Translations under genes and position numbers: made by a program
The notes under the pieces: model-generated
What the model was told of the DNA's origin: nothing
Database searches by the model: none
Seen by the model: only the letters and a program-made list of their open reading frames with translations
NCBI RefSeq assembly: GCF_004339025.1
Contig: NZ_SMFT01000001.1
Location: 62,001-126,000 of the forward strand
Reading direction: 5' to 3'
Length of the DNA: 64,000 nucleotides
From: Volucribacter psittacicida
GTDB taxonomy: Bacteria > Pseudomonadota > Gammaproteobacteria > Enterobacterales > Pasteurellaceae
In this document: piece by piece, positions 10,013 through 20,191 of the stretch
Numbering within the stretch: position 1 is the stretch's first letter
Layout: each line of letters begins with the position of its first letter

Positions 10013-10094
10013 TATCGCCGTCCCATTTTTAAATAATATTGGGTTGCTACATTTCGCCGTCCGCCTTGTCTTATTTTAAATGGAAACAACGATA
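10013..10094. repeat. Shortened copy (82 bp) of the palindromic MITE-like repeat
   Basis: Begins TATCGCCGTCCCATTTTTAA and ends TTTTAAATGGAAACAACGATA. The central part, including one GTAC arm, is missing compared with full copies. Its right end abuts the lpxH stop codon directly (TTA at 10095-10097 on the plus strand). Confidence 0.75.
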
Positions 10095-10817
10095 TTACTG
10101 AGGTAAAAATTTTATGCTTTTTTCATCAGCCATTAATATTGAGGCGGTTTTTCCCCAATCGCCTAGTACAATGCGACAAAAGTGCGGCGGAATTTGATGA
10201 ATATTTTGCCGATGAGTATGCCCATGGATAACTTGTTCTACCTTGAATTGTTGTAAGATTTTCAAGACATATTCTGGGTTTACATCCATAATCTGACGGT
10301 TTTTATATTGTTTATCCTGTTGACTTTTTTGCCGAATTTTATGGGCGATATGTAAACGTAGGGACAGCGGTAAACATAAAAAAAGCCGTTGTAACCATTT
10401 TTGTTGCACTCGTTGGCGGAACTTTTGATAAGAAATATCATCAATACATAGGGTATCGCCATGGCAAAGTAAGGTTTTTTTGCCATATAAATCAATCACA
10501 TAATATTCAGGCAATAATTGTAGTTGGCAGGCTTTAGCAAATCGTTCACCTAGCAAAAAATCTCGGTTGCCGTGGATAAAATAGCAGGGGACGCCTTGCT
10601 CGGTAAGTTGCTTGATTTGACACTTGACTTGCTCAATTAACTCTGATTGTTCATCATCACCAATCCAAAAATCAAATAAATCACCAAGAATATAAACAGC
10701 CTGTGCCTGTGGGGCTTGTTGTTGCATAAATTGAGTAAACAATGCCGTTAGATGAGGTTGAGCAGGATTAAGATGTAAGTCAGCAATAAAAAAAGTAGGC
10801 TTGGTCATAGTGATCAT
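10095..10817 (-). CDS. lpxH: UDP-2,3-diacylglucosamine diphosphatase
   Basis: This peripheral membrane metallophosphoesterase cleaves UDP-2,3-diacylglucosamine to lipid X in lipid A synthesis. The 240 residues equal the E. coli length. All calcineurin-type metal motifs are present in order: [29 protein letters not shown] and HGHTHR. Two ATGs are possible, at 10817 ([10 protein letters not shown]) and 10808 (MTKPTFF); the second fits the family N-terminus slightly better, so the start is uncertain by three codons. It is divergent from plsC across a 90-base gap that must hold both promoters. Confidence 0.96.
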   Translation of the reverse strand: MITMTKPTFFIADLHLNPAQPHLTALFTQFMQQQAPQAQAVYILGDLFDFWIGDDEQSELIEQVKCQIKQLTEQGVPCYFIHGNRDFLLGERFAKACQLQLLPEYYVIDLYGKKTLLCHGDTLCIDDISYQKFRQRVQQKWLQRLFLCLPLSLRLHIAHKIRQKSQQDKQYKNRQIMDVNPEYVLKILQQFKVEQVIHGHTHRQNIHQIPPHFCRIVLGDWGKTASILMADEKSIKFLPQ

Positions 10818-10907
10818 TTTATAACAAAAGTTTATTTGCGATAGTTTATACCCATTTGCTTGGAATTTCGCTATACTTGCGGAAATTTTTTAGTAGGAAG
10901 GTGAATT

Positions 10908-11636
10908 ATGTTGAAATTATGGCGTGTAATCACTGTGGTTACCTGTTCATTATTAATCTGTATTCTAGGCTCATTATATTCTTTTATCCGTTTTAGAAAT
11001 CCTAATAATGTGAGCATTATGGCTCGTTGGTTTGGGCGTTTATATCCCTTGGTGGGCTTAGAGGTGGAACACCGTTTTCCTGACAATGCGAAGGATTTTG
11101 GTCCTTGTATTTATATTGGTAATCATCAAAATAATTATGATATGTTGACCATTTCTTATATGGTAATGCCTCGTACAGTCAGTGTAGGCAAGAAAAGTCT
11201 GATTTGGGTGCCTTTTTTTGGCATATTATATTGGGTAACGGGCAATATTTTTCTGGATCGTGATAATCGCAATAAAGCCCATAGCACGATGGCTACATTG
11301 GCTCAGCGAATTAATCGAGAAAAGTTATCGATTTGGATGTTTCCAGAGGGGACGCGTAGTCGTGGCAGAGGATTATTACCCTTTAAAACAGGGGCATTTC
11401 ATACGGCGATTTCCGCAGGGGTGCCGATTGTGCCTGTGGTGTGTTCAACCACCCATGATCAAGTGGATTTAAATCGTAAAAACAACGGCAAGGTCATTTG
11501 TGAAATTATGCAACCCATTGATGTCAGCCATTACAGCAAAGAAAATGTGCGTGAATTAGCCAATTATTGCCATCAAATTATGGCACAACGCATTGCTGAG
11601 CTTGATGCTGAAATTGCTCAACAAAAGGCAAAGTAA
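10908..11636 (+). CDS. plsC: 1-acyl-sn-glycerol-3-phosphate acyltransferase
   Basis: This membrane enzyme transfers a second acyl chain to lysophosphatidic acid in phospholipid synthesis. The 242-residue length is typical (E. coli 245). It has an N-terminal membrane segment (VITVVTCSLLICILGSLYSF), the catalytic box NHQNNYD (HX4D) and the substrate motif FPEGTRSRG, then VPIVPVV. A strong RBS (AGGAAGGTG) precedes the ATG. It is followed by ftsP only seven bases after its stop, as in other enteric and Pasteurellaceae genomes. Confidence 0.97.
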   Translation: MLKLWRVITVVTCSLLICILGSLYSFIRFRNPNNVSIMARWFGRLYPLVGLEVEHRFPDNAKDFGPCIYIGNHQNNYDMLTISYMVMPRTVSVGKKSLIWVPFFGILYWVTGNIFLDRDNRNKAHSTMATLAQRINREKLSIWMFPEGTRSRGRGLLPFKTGAFHTAISAGVPIVPVVCSTTHDQVDLNRKNNGKVICEIMQPIDVSHYSKENVRELANYCHQIMAQRIAELDAEIAQQKAK

Positions 11637-11643
11637 AATAATT

Positions 11644-13047
11644 ATGAAAGCGATAACAAGACGGCAGCTATTAAAAACAGGCTTATATTCCACCGCACTT
11701 TTGAGCTTACCACAAAGTGCGTGGGCGGCAGCTCGCCCGCCTTTATTGATACCGCCCTTGTTAGAAAGTCGTCGAGGGCGACCGCTATATTTAACCTTGG
11801 AAACGGTGCGTAAAGCCTTAATTGAGGATAAATCAACGGAAGTTTGGGGATTTAATGGGCTTTATTTAGGACCGACCATTCGTGTTAAGCGTGGCGAGTT
11901 TGTTCGCTTGGTGTATCGTAATAACTTATCTCGCCCTGTTGCTATGAATTTACAAGGGCTACAAGCCCCCGCAGAATTATTAGGGGGTGTAGGTAAAGTG
12001 TTACTACCTAATCAAAGTTGGTCGCCTATTATCAGTATTGAACAAGCCCCAGCCACTTGTTGGTATCAAGGCTATAGTTTAACGCAAACCGCTTATGAAA
12101 CCTATCGCGGTTTAGCTGGAATGTGGATTATTGAAGAGCCTAACTCGCCGAAAAACGCGTTGCCTAATCAATATGGTGTCAACGATATCCCATTAATTTT
12201 GCAAGATTTAGAATTGAATAACCAAGGTACGCAATTATTTCAACCGAATCAAAATCAATTTTTAGGCAACCGTTTATTTGTTAATGGACAACAATCGCCT
12301 TATTTAAAGGTCGCACGAGGCTGGGTAAGGCTACGCATCGTTAATGCTTCTTTGTCTAGACGTTATGAGCTGAGTTGTGATGATGGCAGAGACTTACATT
12401 GGATCGCCAGCGATCAAGGATTTTTGCCCGTAAGTAGAGCAGTCAAATCCTTGTCCTTAGCCCCTAGTGAAAGGGCAGAAATTTTGCTCGATCTCAATGA
12501 AGGGGGCAATGTGAGATTAATGGCTGGGCGTGCTACTAACCTTTGGGATAAATTAACAGGCTTATTTTCCGCTGAACAGAATTTACTTGATAATACTATT
12601 TTGGAGTTGAGACCAGAAGGATTGCTATCCGTATTTAGCCAACAACCTAGAATTCCATTTCCACCAGATTTAACATTACCAACAACAATAAGCCAAGAAC
12701 GGCATTTTCATATTAATAATGATAACGCTATGATTAATCAACGCCGTTTTGATCCTCGGCGTATTGATGTTAATGCGAAACTCGGTTCGCTAGAACGTTG
12801 GAATATTAGTGCAGACTCACCAGTTGGATTTCGTTTACAAGGAGCAAGATTTATCATTGAAAGCATTGATAATCAACCTTTACCGCCAGAGCAACAAGGC
12901 TGGAAAGATACGGTATGGGTGGATAAATCCGTACAGCTCTTGGTGCATTTTATTAATCCCTCATCTCATAATTTCCCATTAACCTTCGGCACCTCAGATT
13001 TAATGCTTGCAGATAAAGGCGCAATGGGGTTGATGGTGGTGCAGTAG
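11644..13047 (+). CDS. ftsP: Cell division protein FtsP (SufI), Tat-exported multicopper-oxidase fold
   Basis: A periplasmic protein that protects the divisome under stress. It has the cupredoxin fold of multicopper oxidases but normally lacks the copper ligands. The start at 11644 gives 467 residues (E. coli 470) and a twin-arginine signal (TRRQLLK, then a hydrophobic run to SAWA|A). An ATG at 11593 in the same frame would overlap plsC and spoil the Tat signal position. I see no HCHXXXH copper cluster near the C-terminus (it reads HNFPLTFGTSDLML), consistent with FtsP rather than an active oxidase. An uptake signal (11693-11701) encodes part of the signal peptide (TALL). Confidence 0.94.
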   Translation: MKAITRRQLLKTGLYSTALLSLPQSAWAAARPPLLIPPLLESRRGRPLYLTLETVRKALIEDKSTEVWGFNGLYLGPTIRVKRGEFVRLVYRNNLSRPVAMNLQGLQAPAELLGGVGKVLLPNQSWSPIISIEQAPATCWYQGYSLTQTAYETYRGLAGMWIIEEPNSPKNALPNQYGVNDIPLILQDLELNNQGTQLFQPNQNQFLGNRLFVNGQQSPYLKVARGWVRLRIVNASLSRRYELSCDDGRDLHWIASDQGFLPVSRAVKSLSLAPSERAEILLDLNEGGNVRLMAGRATNLWDKLTGLFSAEQNLLDNTILELRPEGLLSVFSQQPRIPFPPDLTLPTTISQERHFHINNDNAMINQRRFDPRRIDVNAKLGSLERWNISADSPVGFRLQGARFIIESIDNQPLPPEQQGWKDTVWVDKSVQLLVHFINPSSHNFPLTFGTSDLMLADKGAMGLMVVQ

Positions 13048-13094
13048 TTTAAGGATTTTCTCATTATTTAGCATAAAACCTTACCCTTTATAAT

Positions 13095-13124
13095 AAAACC
13101 CTGTATAATGGCAGGGTTTTATTT
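13095..13124 (+). terminator. Rho-independent terminator after ftsP
   Basis: A perfect 9-bp stem, AAAACCCTG / CAGGGTTTT, with an 8-base loop (13104-13111), followed by ATTTATT. It lies 47 bases after the ftsP stop and before pnp, so plsC-ftsP ends here. The A-rich side also makes it usable on the other strand. Confidence 0.8.
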
Positions 13125-13234
13125 ATTCGTTTTAGCGTGCGGCTATCAAAAGTGATTTTCTTGAGATTATTTTTGCTAGTCGCAATGAATAAATAAAATA
13201 TTAAGATTAACTCATTTATTTATAAGGAAAAATT

Positions 13235-15388
13235 GTGACACCTATCGTAAAACAGTTTAAATATGGTCAACATACTGTAACATTAGAAACAGGGGCTATT
13301 GCACGTCAAGCTACGGCGGCGGTGATGGCGAGTATGGACGATACGACAGTTTTTGTGACTGTTGTGGCAAAAAAAGAGGTTAAGGAAGGGCAAGATTTCT
13401 TTCCATTAACTGTTAATTATCAAGAGCGTACTTATGCGGCAGGGCGTATCCCGGGCGGTTTTTTCAAGCGTGAGGGGCGTCCGTCTGAAGGGGAAACCTT
13501 AATTGCTCGTTTAATTGATCGTCCGATTCGTCCGCTTTTCCCTGAAGGCTTCTATAATGAAATTCAAATTATTGCCACTGTGGTTTCTGTTAATCCACAA
13601 GTCAGTCCTGATTTAGTGGCAATGATTGGTGCTTCAGCCGCATTAAGCCTGTCTGGTGTGCCATTTAATGGGCCGATTGGGGCTGCAAGAGTGGGTTTTA
13701 TCAATGATCAATTTGTATTAAATCCAACTATGGCAGAGCAAAAAATAAGCCGTTTAGATTTAGTGGTTGCTGGTACTGATAAAGCGGTGTTAATGGTGGA
13801 GTCCGAGGCGGATATTTTAACAGAAGAACAAATGTTAGCGGCGGTGGTTTTTGGACACAAGCAGCAACAAGTCGTGATTGAAGCCATTAAGGAATTTGCT
13901 CAAGAGGCAGGAAAACCTCGTTGGGATTGGGTTGCTCCTGAGCCAAATACCGCGTTAATTAATCGTGTGAAAGAATTAGCGGAGCAACGTTTAGGCGAGG
14001 CCTATCGTATTACTGAAAAACAAGCACGTTATGAGCAAATTGATGCGATTAAAAATGATGTTTTACAGGCTGTTCTTACCGATAATGAAGATGAAAGTAT
14101 TACGGAAGGAAAAATTGCGGATATTCTAAGTCAATTAGAAAGTGCGGTTGTTCGTGGACGAATTTTGCGTGGCGAGCCGCGAATTGATGGACGAACTGTA
14201 GATACAGTGCGTGCTTTAGATATTTGTACTGGGGTATTACCTCGTACTCATGGTTCAGCTATTTTTACCCGTGGTGAAACCCAAGCCTTAGCGGTAGCCA
14301 CATTAGGTACTGAGCGTGATGCTCAAATTATTGACGAATTAACTGGCGAACGTTCAGATCATTTCTTATTCCATTATAATTTCCCGCCTTATTCTGTGGG
14401 GGAAACAGGTATGATTGGCTCACCAAAACGTCGTGAGATTGGGCATGGTCGTCTGGCTAAACGTGGTGTGGCAGCGGTTATGCCATCACAAGCTGAGTTC
14501 CCTTATGTGGTACGTGTAGTATCTGAAATTACTGAATCAAATGGTTCTTCTTCTATGGCATCGGTGTGTGGTGCATCATTAGCCCTGATGGACGCTGGAG
14601 TGCCGATTAAATCTGCGGTAGCTGGGATTGCTATGGGTTTAGTGAAAGAGCAAGATAATTTTGTGGTACTTTCTGATATTTTAGGTGATGAAGATCATCT
14701 TGGCGATATGGATTTTAAAGTGGCTGGGACACGTGAAGGGGTAACGGCGTTGCAAATGGATATTAAGATTGAGGGGATTACTGCTGAAATTATGCAAATT
14801 GCCTTAAATCAAGCTAAAGCAGCACGTATGCATATTTTAGGCGTGATGGAGCAAGCAATTCCTGCTCCTCGTGCGGAAATTTCTGATCTTGCTCCTCGTA
14901 TCCATACCATGAAGATTGATCCGAAGAAAATTAAAGATGTGATTGGTAAAGGTGGTGCAACTATTCGTGCCTTAACCGAAGAAACCTCTACATCTATTGA
15001 TATTGAAGATGATGGTACTGTAAAAATTGCCGCCGTGGATAATAATGCCGCTAAAGCTGTTATGGCACGCATTGAAGAAATTGTTGCGGAAGTGGAAGCC
15101 GGTGCAATTTACAAAGGTAAAGTGACCCGTATTGCTGATTTTGGGGCATTTGTTGCCATTGTCGGTGGTAAAGAAGGATTGGTGCATATTTCTCAAATTG
15201 CCGAAGAGCGTGTTGAGAAAGTGTCTGACTATTTACAGGTTGGGCAAGATGTACAAGTAAAAGTGGTTGAAATTGATCGCCAAGGACGTATTCGTTTAAC
15301 AATGAAAGAGTTAGCGAATAAAAATGTTTCAAATGATGTTGAGCAAAACTCGGTAGATCAAGCACAACAACTTGATACAGAACAATAA
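13235..15388 (+). CDS. pnp: Polyribonucleotide nucleotidyltransferase (PNPase)
   Basis: A 3'-5' phosphorolytic exoribonuclease of the RNA degradosome. At 717 residues it is the normal length (about 711). It shows two RNase PH-like domains (the second with the [20 protein letters not shown] region), a KH domain with [14 protein letters not shown], and a C-terminal S1 domain ([20 protein letters not shown]). It starts with GTG at 13235 after a TAAGGA ribosome site. In E. coli rpsO lies upstream; here a terminator and ftsP do. An uptake signal (14140-14148) is in the coding region. nlpI and deaD follow, as in E. coli. Confidence 0.98.
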   Translation: MTPIVKQFKYGQHTVTLETGAIARQATAAVMASMDDTTVFVTVVAKKEVKEGQDFFPLTVNYQERTYAAGRIPGGFFKREGRPSEGETLIARLIDRPIRPLFPEGFYNEIQIIATVVSVNPQVSPDLVAMIGASAALSLSGVPFNGPIGAARVGFINDQFVLNPTMAEQKISRLDLVVAGTDKAVLMVESEADILTEEQMLAAVVFGHKQQQVVIEAIKEFAQEAGKPRWDWVAPEPNTALINRVKELAEQRLGEAYRITEKQARYEQIDAIKNDVLQAVLTDNEDESITEGKIADILSQLESAVVRGRILRGEPRIDGRTVDTVRALDICTGVLPRTHGSAIFTRGETQALAVATLGTERDAQIIDELTGERSDHFLFHYNFPPYSVGETGMIGSPKRREIGHGRLAKRGVAAVMPSQAEFPYVVRVVSEITESNGSSSMASVCGASLALMDAGVPIKSAVAGIAMGLVKEQDNFVVLSDILGDEDHLGDMDFKVAGTREGVTALQMDIKIEGITAEIMQIALNQAKAARMHILGVMEQAIPAPRAEISDLAPRIHTMKIDPKKIKDVIGKGGATIRALTEETSTSIDIEDDGTVKIAAVDNNAAKAVMARIEEIVAEVEAGAIYKGKVTRIADFGAFVAIVGGKEGLVHISQIAEERVEKVSDYLQVGQDVQVKVVEIDRQGRIRLTMKELANKNVSNDVEQNSVDQAQQLDTEQ

Positions 15389-15398
15389 TTGTATCTTA

Positions 15399-15438
15399 GA
15401 CCGCAAGGTTTGTTGTATAAACAAGCCTGCGGTTTCTT
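15399..15438 (+). terminator. Stem-loop between pnp and nlpI
   Basis: Arms ACCGCAAGGTTTGTT and AACAAGCCTGCGGT pair across a short loop, with one bulged mismatch, and run into TTCTTATTTG. It may be a terminator or an RNA-stabilising 3' hairpin of the pnp message; the T-run is weak. Confidence 0.6.
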
Positions 15439-15494
15439 ATTTGTAGATAATCATCTCCTTATGGAGTGATTATTGATATAGGGGATTAGGCGTA

Positions 15495-16418
15495 ATGAAG
15501 ATGTTAGACAAACAATGTAAAGGTTTTGGTTTAAGCATTTTTTTATCTAATTTCTTTGTTAGTCTATTCCTTATGGGGTGTATGGCACAGGAAAGCGATG
15601 GCTTGGCTCGACAAGATATATTGTTAGCGCCACAGACGCCAGCTATTCATTCTGAACAAGAAGAAATGTTGGTTCGCCTTAGTCAAGTCTTGTTACTTGC
15701 CCCTTTAACGACAGAGGAACGTGCTGATTTACATTTTGAACGAGGTGTCATTTATGATAGCCTTGGTCTTTGGACATTAGCGGGCTATGATTTTGCCCAG
15801 AGTTTGAGGCTACAACCTAGAATGGCTTCAGCTTATAATTATTTAGGTTTATATTTTTTGTTGCAACAAGACTATGAAGAAGCCTTAGAGGCATTTAATG
15901 CGGTTTTGGCTTTGCAGCCAAATTATGAATATGCCTATTTAAATCGAGGATTAAATTTTTATTACACTGAACGTTATCATTTAGCTCAACAGGATTTTGA
16001 ACATTTTTATCAAAATGATCCCAGCGATCCTTATCGAGCTTTATGGCTTTATTTCAATGAAGTAAAACTAAACCCAAGGCAGGCCATAGTTAATCTTCGT
16101 GAGCGAGCGAACTCACTTTCCCTTGAATATTGGGGAACCCAAATTGTGGATTATTTTTTGGGTAAAAAATCGCTAAATCAACTTTTGCAACAGATTGCAG
16201 AATATGATCAACAATCTGCGGATTATGCAGAAGTTTTAACGGAAACGTATTTTTATCTCGCAAAACAAAAACTCGATACAAATCATATCGATGAAGCAAT
16301 GGGTTTATTTAAACTTGCCGTAGCAAATCAAGTATATAACTTTGTTGAGTATCGTTTTGCATTGTTTGAATTATCTCAATGGCGAGATAATCGCAAGCAA
16401 GGGGCGGTTGCTCAATAA
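15495..16418 (+). CDS. nlpI: Lipoprotein NlpI, TPR protein
   Basis: An outer-membrane lipoprotein that acts as an adaptor for the protease Prc and for peptidoglycan hydrolases. The 307 residues (E. coli 294) start with a signal peptide and lipobox (FLMGC, Cys at residue 29). TPR repeats follow: DLHFERGVIYDSLGLWTLAG, ASAYNYLGLYFLLQQDYEEA and EYAYLNRGLNFYYTERYHLA. The order pnp-nlpI-deaD is conserved in enteric bacteria, which supports the call. Confidence 0.93.
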   Translation: MKMLDKQCKGFGLSIFLSNFFVSLFLMGCMAQESDGLARQDILLAPQTPAIHSEQEEMLVRLSQVLLLAPLTTEERADLHFERGVIYDSLGLWTLAGYDFAQSLRLQPRMASAYNYLGLYFLLQQDYEEALEAFNAVLALQPNYEYAYLNRGLNFYYTERYHLAQQDFEHFYQNDPSDPYRALWLYFNEVKLNPRQAIVNLRERANSLSLEYWGTQIVDYFLGKKSLNQLLQQIAEYDQQSADYAEVLTETYFYLAKQKLDTNHIDEAMGLFKLAVANQVYNFVEYRFALFELSQWRDNRKQGAVAQ

Positions 16419-16485
16419 AGCAACATAATTTTTTATTAAAATAGAACGTACAACGACTTCTATTTTTCTTTTTGAGTATTTTTAA

Positions 16486-18279
16486 ATGACTGAACAAACA
16501 ATGACTTTTGAGGATTTAGGGTTGCCTAAATTCATTCTTTCTGCTGTTTCTGACTTAGGTTTTAGTTCACCTTCTCCTATTCAGCAGGCTTGTATTCCTT
16601 TCCTTTTAGCTGGACAAGATGTGTTAGGTATGGCACAAACAGGCAGTGGTAAAACCGCTGCATTTTCCTTGCCTTTATTAGCACAAATTGATGTGGACGA
16701 AAAATATCCGCAAATGCTCGTGATGGCACCAACACGTGAATTAGCTATTCAAGTTGCCGATGCTTGTGAGCAGTTTAGTCAATATATGAAAGGTATAAAT
16801 ATCGTTACCCTTTATGGGGGGCAACGTTATGATATTCAGCTTAGAGCCTTAAGACAAGGGGCTCAAGTGGTTGTAGGGACACCGGGACGTATCCTTGATC
16901 ATCTACGCCGTGGCACCTTAGATCTTTCGGCATTACGCTTTATTGTATTAGATGAAGCCGACGAAATGTTGAGAATGGGCTTTATTGATGATGTTGAAAC
17001 GGTAATGGCAGAATTACCAGAGGCTCATCAAACCGCATTATTTTCAGCCACAATGCCTGAGCCAATTCGCCGTATTACCAAACGTTTTATGCGTAATCCG
17101 CAAGAGGTCAAAATTCAATCAACACAACGTACCGCCCCTGATATTAGCCAAAGCTGCTGGTTTGTGAAAGGCTTTCGTAAAAATGAGGCTTTATTACGTT
17201 TTTTAGAAGTGGAAGAGTTTGATGCGGCGATTATTTTTACCCGCACCAAAACCGCCACCTTAGAGGTTACCGAGTTATTGGAAAAACACGGTTTTCGTGC
17301 GGCAGCCTTAAATGGCGATATGACCCAACAATTACGTGAACAAACCTTAGAACGTTTACGCCATGGCAGTTTAGATATTGTGGTGGCAACGGATGTTGCG
17401 GCGCGTGGTATTGATATTGAACGCATTAGCTTGGTGGTAAATTATGATATTCCACTTGATGCAGAATCCTATGTACATCGTATTGGGCGTACAGGACGAG
17501 CAGGACGAGCAGGGCGAGCTTTATTATTTGTTGAGCCAAGAGAACGCCGTTTATTGCGTAATATTGAACATTTAATGAAAAAAGCCATTGAAGAAGTGAG
17601 CGTACCAAATCATATTACTTTAGAGCAATGTCGCCGTAAGAAATTTCAGCAAAAAATCACTAAACAGCTGGAACATCATGATTTGGAATTATACCGTAGC
17701 CTATTAGAGGATATGTTTACCGCCGATCAGGATCAAGAAGATATTGCTGCGGCGATGATGATGTTATTGCAAGGTAAACAAAAAATGATTTTACCACCTG
17801 ATCCGATTGAACCCACAAAACCTAAGCGTGAGCGTGAAAGAGGGCAATCTTCTCGTGGTGGTGAACGCCGTAGCGGTTATGGCTTACCAAAAGAAATGGA
17901 TCTCTATCGTATTGAGGTAGGACGTGGCGACGGCGTTGATGTGCGTCATATTGTGGGGGCGATTGCCAATGAGGGCAATATTGATAGCCGTTATATTGGG
18001 CATATTAAGCTCTATGATGATTATTCTACCATTGAGCTACCACAGGGTATGCCAAAAGAATTATTGCAAATGTTCGCTAAAACGCGAGTATTGAATAAAC
18101 AAATGCGTATGTCGCTGATTGCTCATGCTCAACAATCGGGCGGCAAGGAACGCAAATCCAAGCGAGGTGAACGAGGTCATCAACGTTTTGCAGGGCAGGA
18201 TAAAAAAGGGCGAACCTTTAAAGAAAAGGCATTTATGGAACGCCCTGCTCGAGAAAAACGTTCTCGTGGACGTAAATAA
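16486..18279 (+). CDS. deaD: ATP-dependent RNA helicase DeaD (CsdA)
   Basis: This cold-shock DEAD-box helicase acts in ribosome assembly and mRNA decay. The 597 residues (E. coli 629) contain the Q motif, Walker [24 protein letters not shown] (VLDEADEML), SAT (FSATMP), and [15 protein letters not shown]. The RNA-binding C-terminal domain ([20 protein letters not shown]) is followed by a basic tail rich in K, R and G. Within the [13 protein letters not shown] stretch a near-repeat GGACGAGCA is duplicated. No strong Shine-Dalgarno precedes the ATG at 16486; a second ATG at 16501 (MTFEDLGL) is an alternative. Confidence 0.97.
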   Translation: MTEQTMTFEDLGLPKFILSAVSDLGFSSPSPIQQACIPFLLAGQDVLGMAQTGSGKTAAFSLPLLAQIDVDEKYPQMLVMAPTRELAIQVADACEQFSQYMKGINIVTLYGGQRYDIQLRALRQGAQVVVGTPGRILDHLRRGTLDLSALRFIVLDEADEMLRMGFIDDVETVMAELPEAHQTALFSATMPEPIRRITKRFMRNPQEVKIQSTQRTAPDISQSCWFVKGFRKNEALLRFLEVEEFDAAIIFTRTKTATLEVTELLEKHGFRAAALNGDMTQQLREQTLERLRHGSLDIVVATDVAARGIDIERISLVVNYDIPLDAESYVHRIGRTGRAGRAGRALLFVEPRERRLLRNIEHLMKKAIEEVSVPNHITLEQCRRKKFQQKITKQLEHHDLELYRSLLEDMFTADQDQEDIAAAMMMLLQGKQKMILPPDPIEPTKPKRERERGQSSRGGERRSGYGLPKEMDLYRIEVGRGDGVDVRHIVGAIANEGNIDSRYIGHIKLYDDYSTIELPQGMPKELLQMFAKTRVLNKQMRMSLIAHAQQSGGKERKSKRGERGHQRFAGQDKKGRTFKEKAFMERPAREKRSRGRK

Positions 18280-18295
18280 GTTGGATAAGAGAGTG

Positions 18296-18323
18296 AAAAG
18301 AGCGTTATGATAACGCTCTTTTT
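18296..18323 (+). terminator. Rho-independent terminator of deaD
   Basis: A 12-bp perfect stem, AAAAGAGCGTTA / TAACGCTCTTTT, with a TGA loop and a terminal T-run. It starts 17 bases after the deaD stop. The adjoining palindromic repeat fragment begins within its last bases. Confidence 0.9.
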
Positions 18324-18384
18324 ATAGTCGTTCCAATTTAAAATATAGTTGTTTCAATTTAAAATAAGACGAAGTGGTACGCTG
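18323..18384. repeat. Rearranged fragment of the palindromic MITE-like repeat
   Basis: Two element ends lie in tandem: TATAGTCGTTCCAATTTAAA at 18323 and TATAGTTGTTTCAATTTAAA at 18344, the latter continuing AATAAGACGAAGTGGTACGC and then breaking off. No right end follows, so this looks like one copy inserted into, or recombined with, another. Confidence 0.65.
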
Positions 18385-18393
18385 AGATTGTTA

Positions 18394-18402
18394 AAGTGCG
18401 GT
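18394..18402 (+). repeat. DNA uptake signal sequence (Hin type)
   Basis: Perfect AAGTGCGGT followed by GAGTTTTGG. It lies in the deaD-tadA gap, just after the repeat fragment. Confidence 0.85.
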
Positions 18403-18494
18403 GAGTTTTGGGATTATTTTTTCACTGTTATTTCTCCGTATTTACTAACAGTTTCGCCCCCTTTTACAAAGGGGACGACCTACTTTCTTTACTA

Positions 18495-18600
18495 TTCAGA
18501 GGACAGACGACGGAAGACAGAGGACAGAATAATGGATATGCTAATTTATTGATATTTAAAATTAATACTGTCTTCTGTCCTCAGTTCTCCGTCCTCTGAA
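18495..18600. repeat. Imperfect inverted repeat of GGACAGA/GAAGACAG units
   Basis: The left arm (18495-18533) reads TTCAGAGGACAGACGACGG then AAGACAGAGGACAGAAT. The right arm (18562-18600), read on the other strand, starts TTCAGAGGACGGAGAACTGA then GGACAGAAGACAG. Each arm is built of repeated GGACAGA-like units, and the spacer is A/T-rich. The arms could form a long hairpin. Its origin is unknown to me. Confidence 0.7.
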
Positions 18601-18679
18601 CGCCAAAATTATTCTATCGTTCTAAGTTTAGGCTGGGGCTTTTTAAGGGGTAAAGGAGCGTTATTTGCTTTACAATAAG

Positions 18680-18700
18680 TATAGTCGATCCATTTTAAAA
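18680..18700. repeat. Single end of the palindromic MITE-like repeat
   Basis: TATAGTCGATCCATTTTAAA matches the left end of the full elements (TATAGTCGTCCCATTTTAAA in the 8567 type) with no matching right end nearby. Confidence 0.5.
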
Positions 18701-18720
18701 ACGGCTTATTGAGGTAGTAA

Positions 18721-19212
<492 letters not shown>

Positions 19213-19219
19213 AATAAAG

Positions 19220-19960
19220 TTAATATTTTACCCTATGCCCATAGCTTTCTAGGATCTGTTTAATTTGTTCGAGAGATTCTTTGCTCGGTGGCTTTACATC
19301 TTCTAATTCGTATTTTTCGCCCATGGCTTCCCATTTGTGTGCACCTAAGCGATGATAAGGAAGAAGTTCCACCTTTTCAATATTCTCCATACCTTGAATA
19401 AATTGCCCAAGCTGATGAATATCATTGAGATCATCCGTATAGCCCGGCACCACCACATAACGAATCCAAACAGGTTGATTGCGTTTTTGTAAATATTTGG
19501 CAAACTCAAGGGTACGCTTGTTGGAAACGCCAATAAGGTTGCGATGAATATCATCATTTAATTCTTTTAAATCTAAGAGTACGAGGTCGGTGACATCAAT
19601 GAGTTCATCAATAATATGATCGTAACGGCGAACATAGCCATTGGTGTCTAAACAGGTATGAATACCTTGCTCTTTGCAAGCTCGAAACCAATCTCGGACA
19701 AATTCAGCTTGTAAAACAGCCTCACCGCCTGAGGCTGTAACTCCGCCGCCAGAGGCTTTCATAAAATGGCGATAGGTTACCACTTCTTTCATTAGTTCAG
19801 GGACAGTAATTTCTTTACCAGCGTGCAGATCCCAAGTATCACGATTATGGCAATATTTACAACGCATCAAACAGCCTTGCAAAAATAAAATAAAGCGAAT
19901 ACCCGGACCGTCAACCGTACCACAGGATTCAAAGGAATGAATTCTTCCCACAACAGACAT
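19220..19960 (-). CDS. pflA: Pyruvate formate-lyase 1-activating enzyme
   Basis: A radical-SAM enzyme that installs the glycyl radical on PflB under anaerobiosis. Its 246 residues are exactly the E. coli length. The N-terminal cluster motif [12 protein letters not shown] (CX3CX2C) is intact, with [12 protein letters not shown] following. It lies downstream of pflB on the same strand, but a USS hairpin terminator and a palindromic repeat fill the 231-base gap, so it may need its own promoter. Confidence 0.98.
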   Translation of the reverse strand: MSVVGRIHSFESCGTVDGPGIRFILFLQGCLMRCKYCHNRDTWDLHAGKEITVPELMKEVVTYRHFMKASGGGVTASGGEAVLQAEFVRDWFRACKEQGIHTCLDTNGYVRRYDHIIDELIDVTDLVLLDLKELNDDIHRNLIGVSNKRTLEFAKYLQKRNQPVWIRYVVVPGYTDDLNDIHQLGQFIQGMENIEKVELLPYHRLGAHKWEAMGEKYELEDVKPPSKESLEQIKQILESYGHRVKY

Positions 19961-20030
19961 AATTACCTCATACCTTAAAAAATTTTTGCAATTTTACCTT
20001 AAAAAGTTGAAAAAAACGATGAAAAAACTA

Positions 20031-20053
20031 ACCGCACTTCGTCAAAGTGCGGT
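20031..20053 (-). terminator. Inverted pair of uptake signals forming the pflB terminator
   Basis: ACCGCACTT (20031-20039) and AAGTGCGGT (20045-20053) form a perfect stem around CGTCA. On the minus strand the stem runs into TTAGTTTTTTC, a T-rich tail, which places it as the terminator after pflB. This is the classic paired-USS terminator arrangement of Pasteurellaceae. Confidence 0.85.
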
Positions 20054-20065
20054 CAGAATTTTGAT

Positions 20066-20172
20066 TATAGTCGTCCCACTTTAAAATGATACTGCGTTGG
20101 TACGCCTTGCCGTACTACTTGTACTGTCTTCGGCGTACCGCCTTGTCTCATTTTAAATTGAAACGACTATAT
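20066..20172. repeat. ~105-bp palindromic MITE-like repeat
   Basis: Full-length and nearly identical to the copy at 40337-40442. Begins TATAGTCGTCCCACTTTAAA, with inner arms TTGGTACGCC and GGCGTACCGCC, ends AAACGACTATA. It sits between the pflB stop and the pflB terminator hairpin. Confidence 0.9.
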
Positions 20173-20191
20173 TTTTGCTTAATAGATAGGA

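Noticed and set aside
11593-11643. Upstream in-frame ATG extending ftsP by 17 codons
   Set aside because: It overlaps plsC and would bury the twin-arginine signal; the ATG at 11644 gives the family length.
14809-15365. Overlapping minus-strand frames inside pnp
   Set aside because: Shadows of a strongly coding plus-strand gene; the translations are rich in residues typical of antisense reading.
18349-18599. Two short plus-strand frames (67 and 63 codons) in the deaD-tadA gap
   Set aside because: They are read out of repeat DNA (MITE fragment and GGACAGA repeats), overlap each other in different frames and lack ribosome sites.
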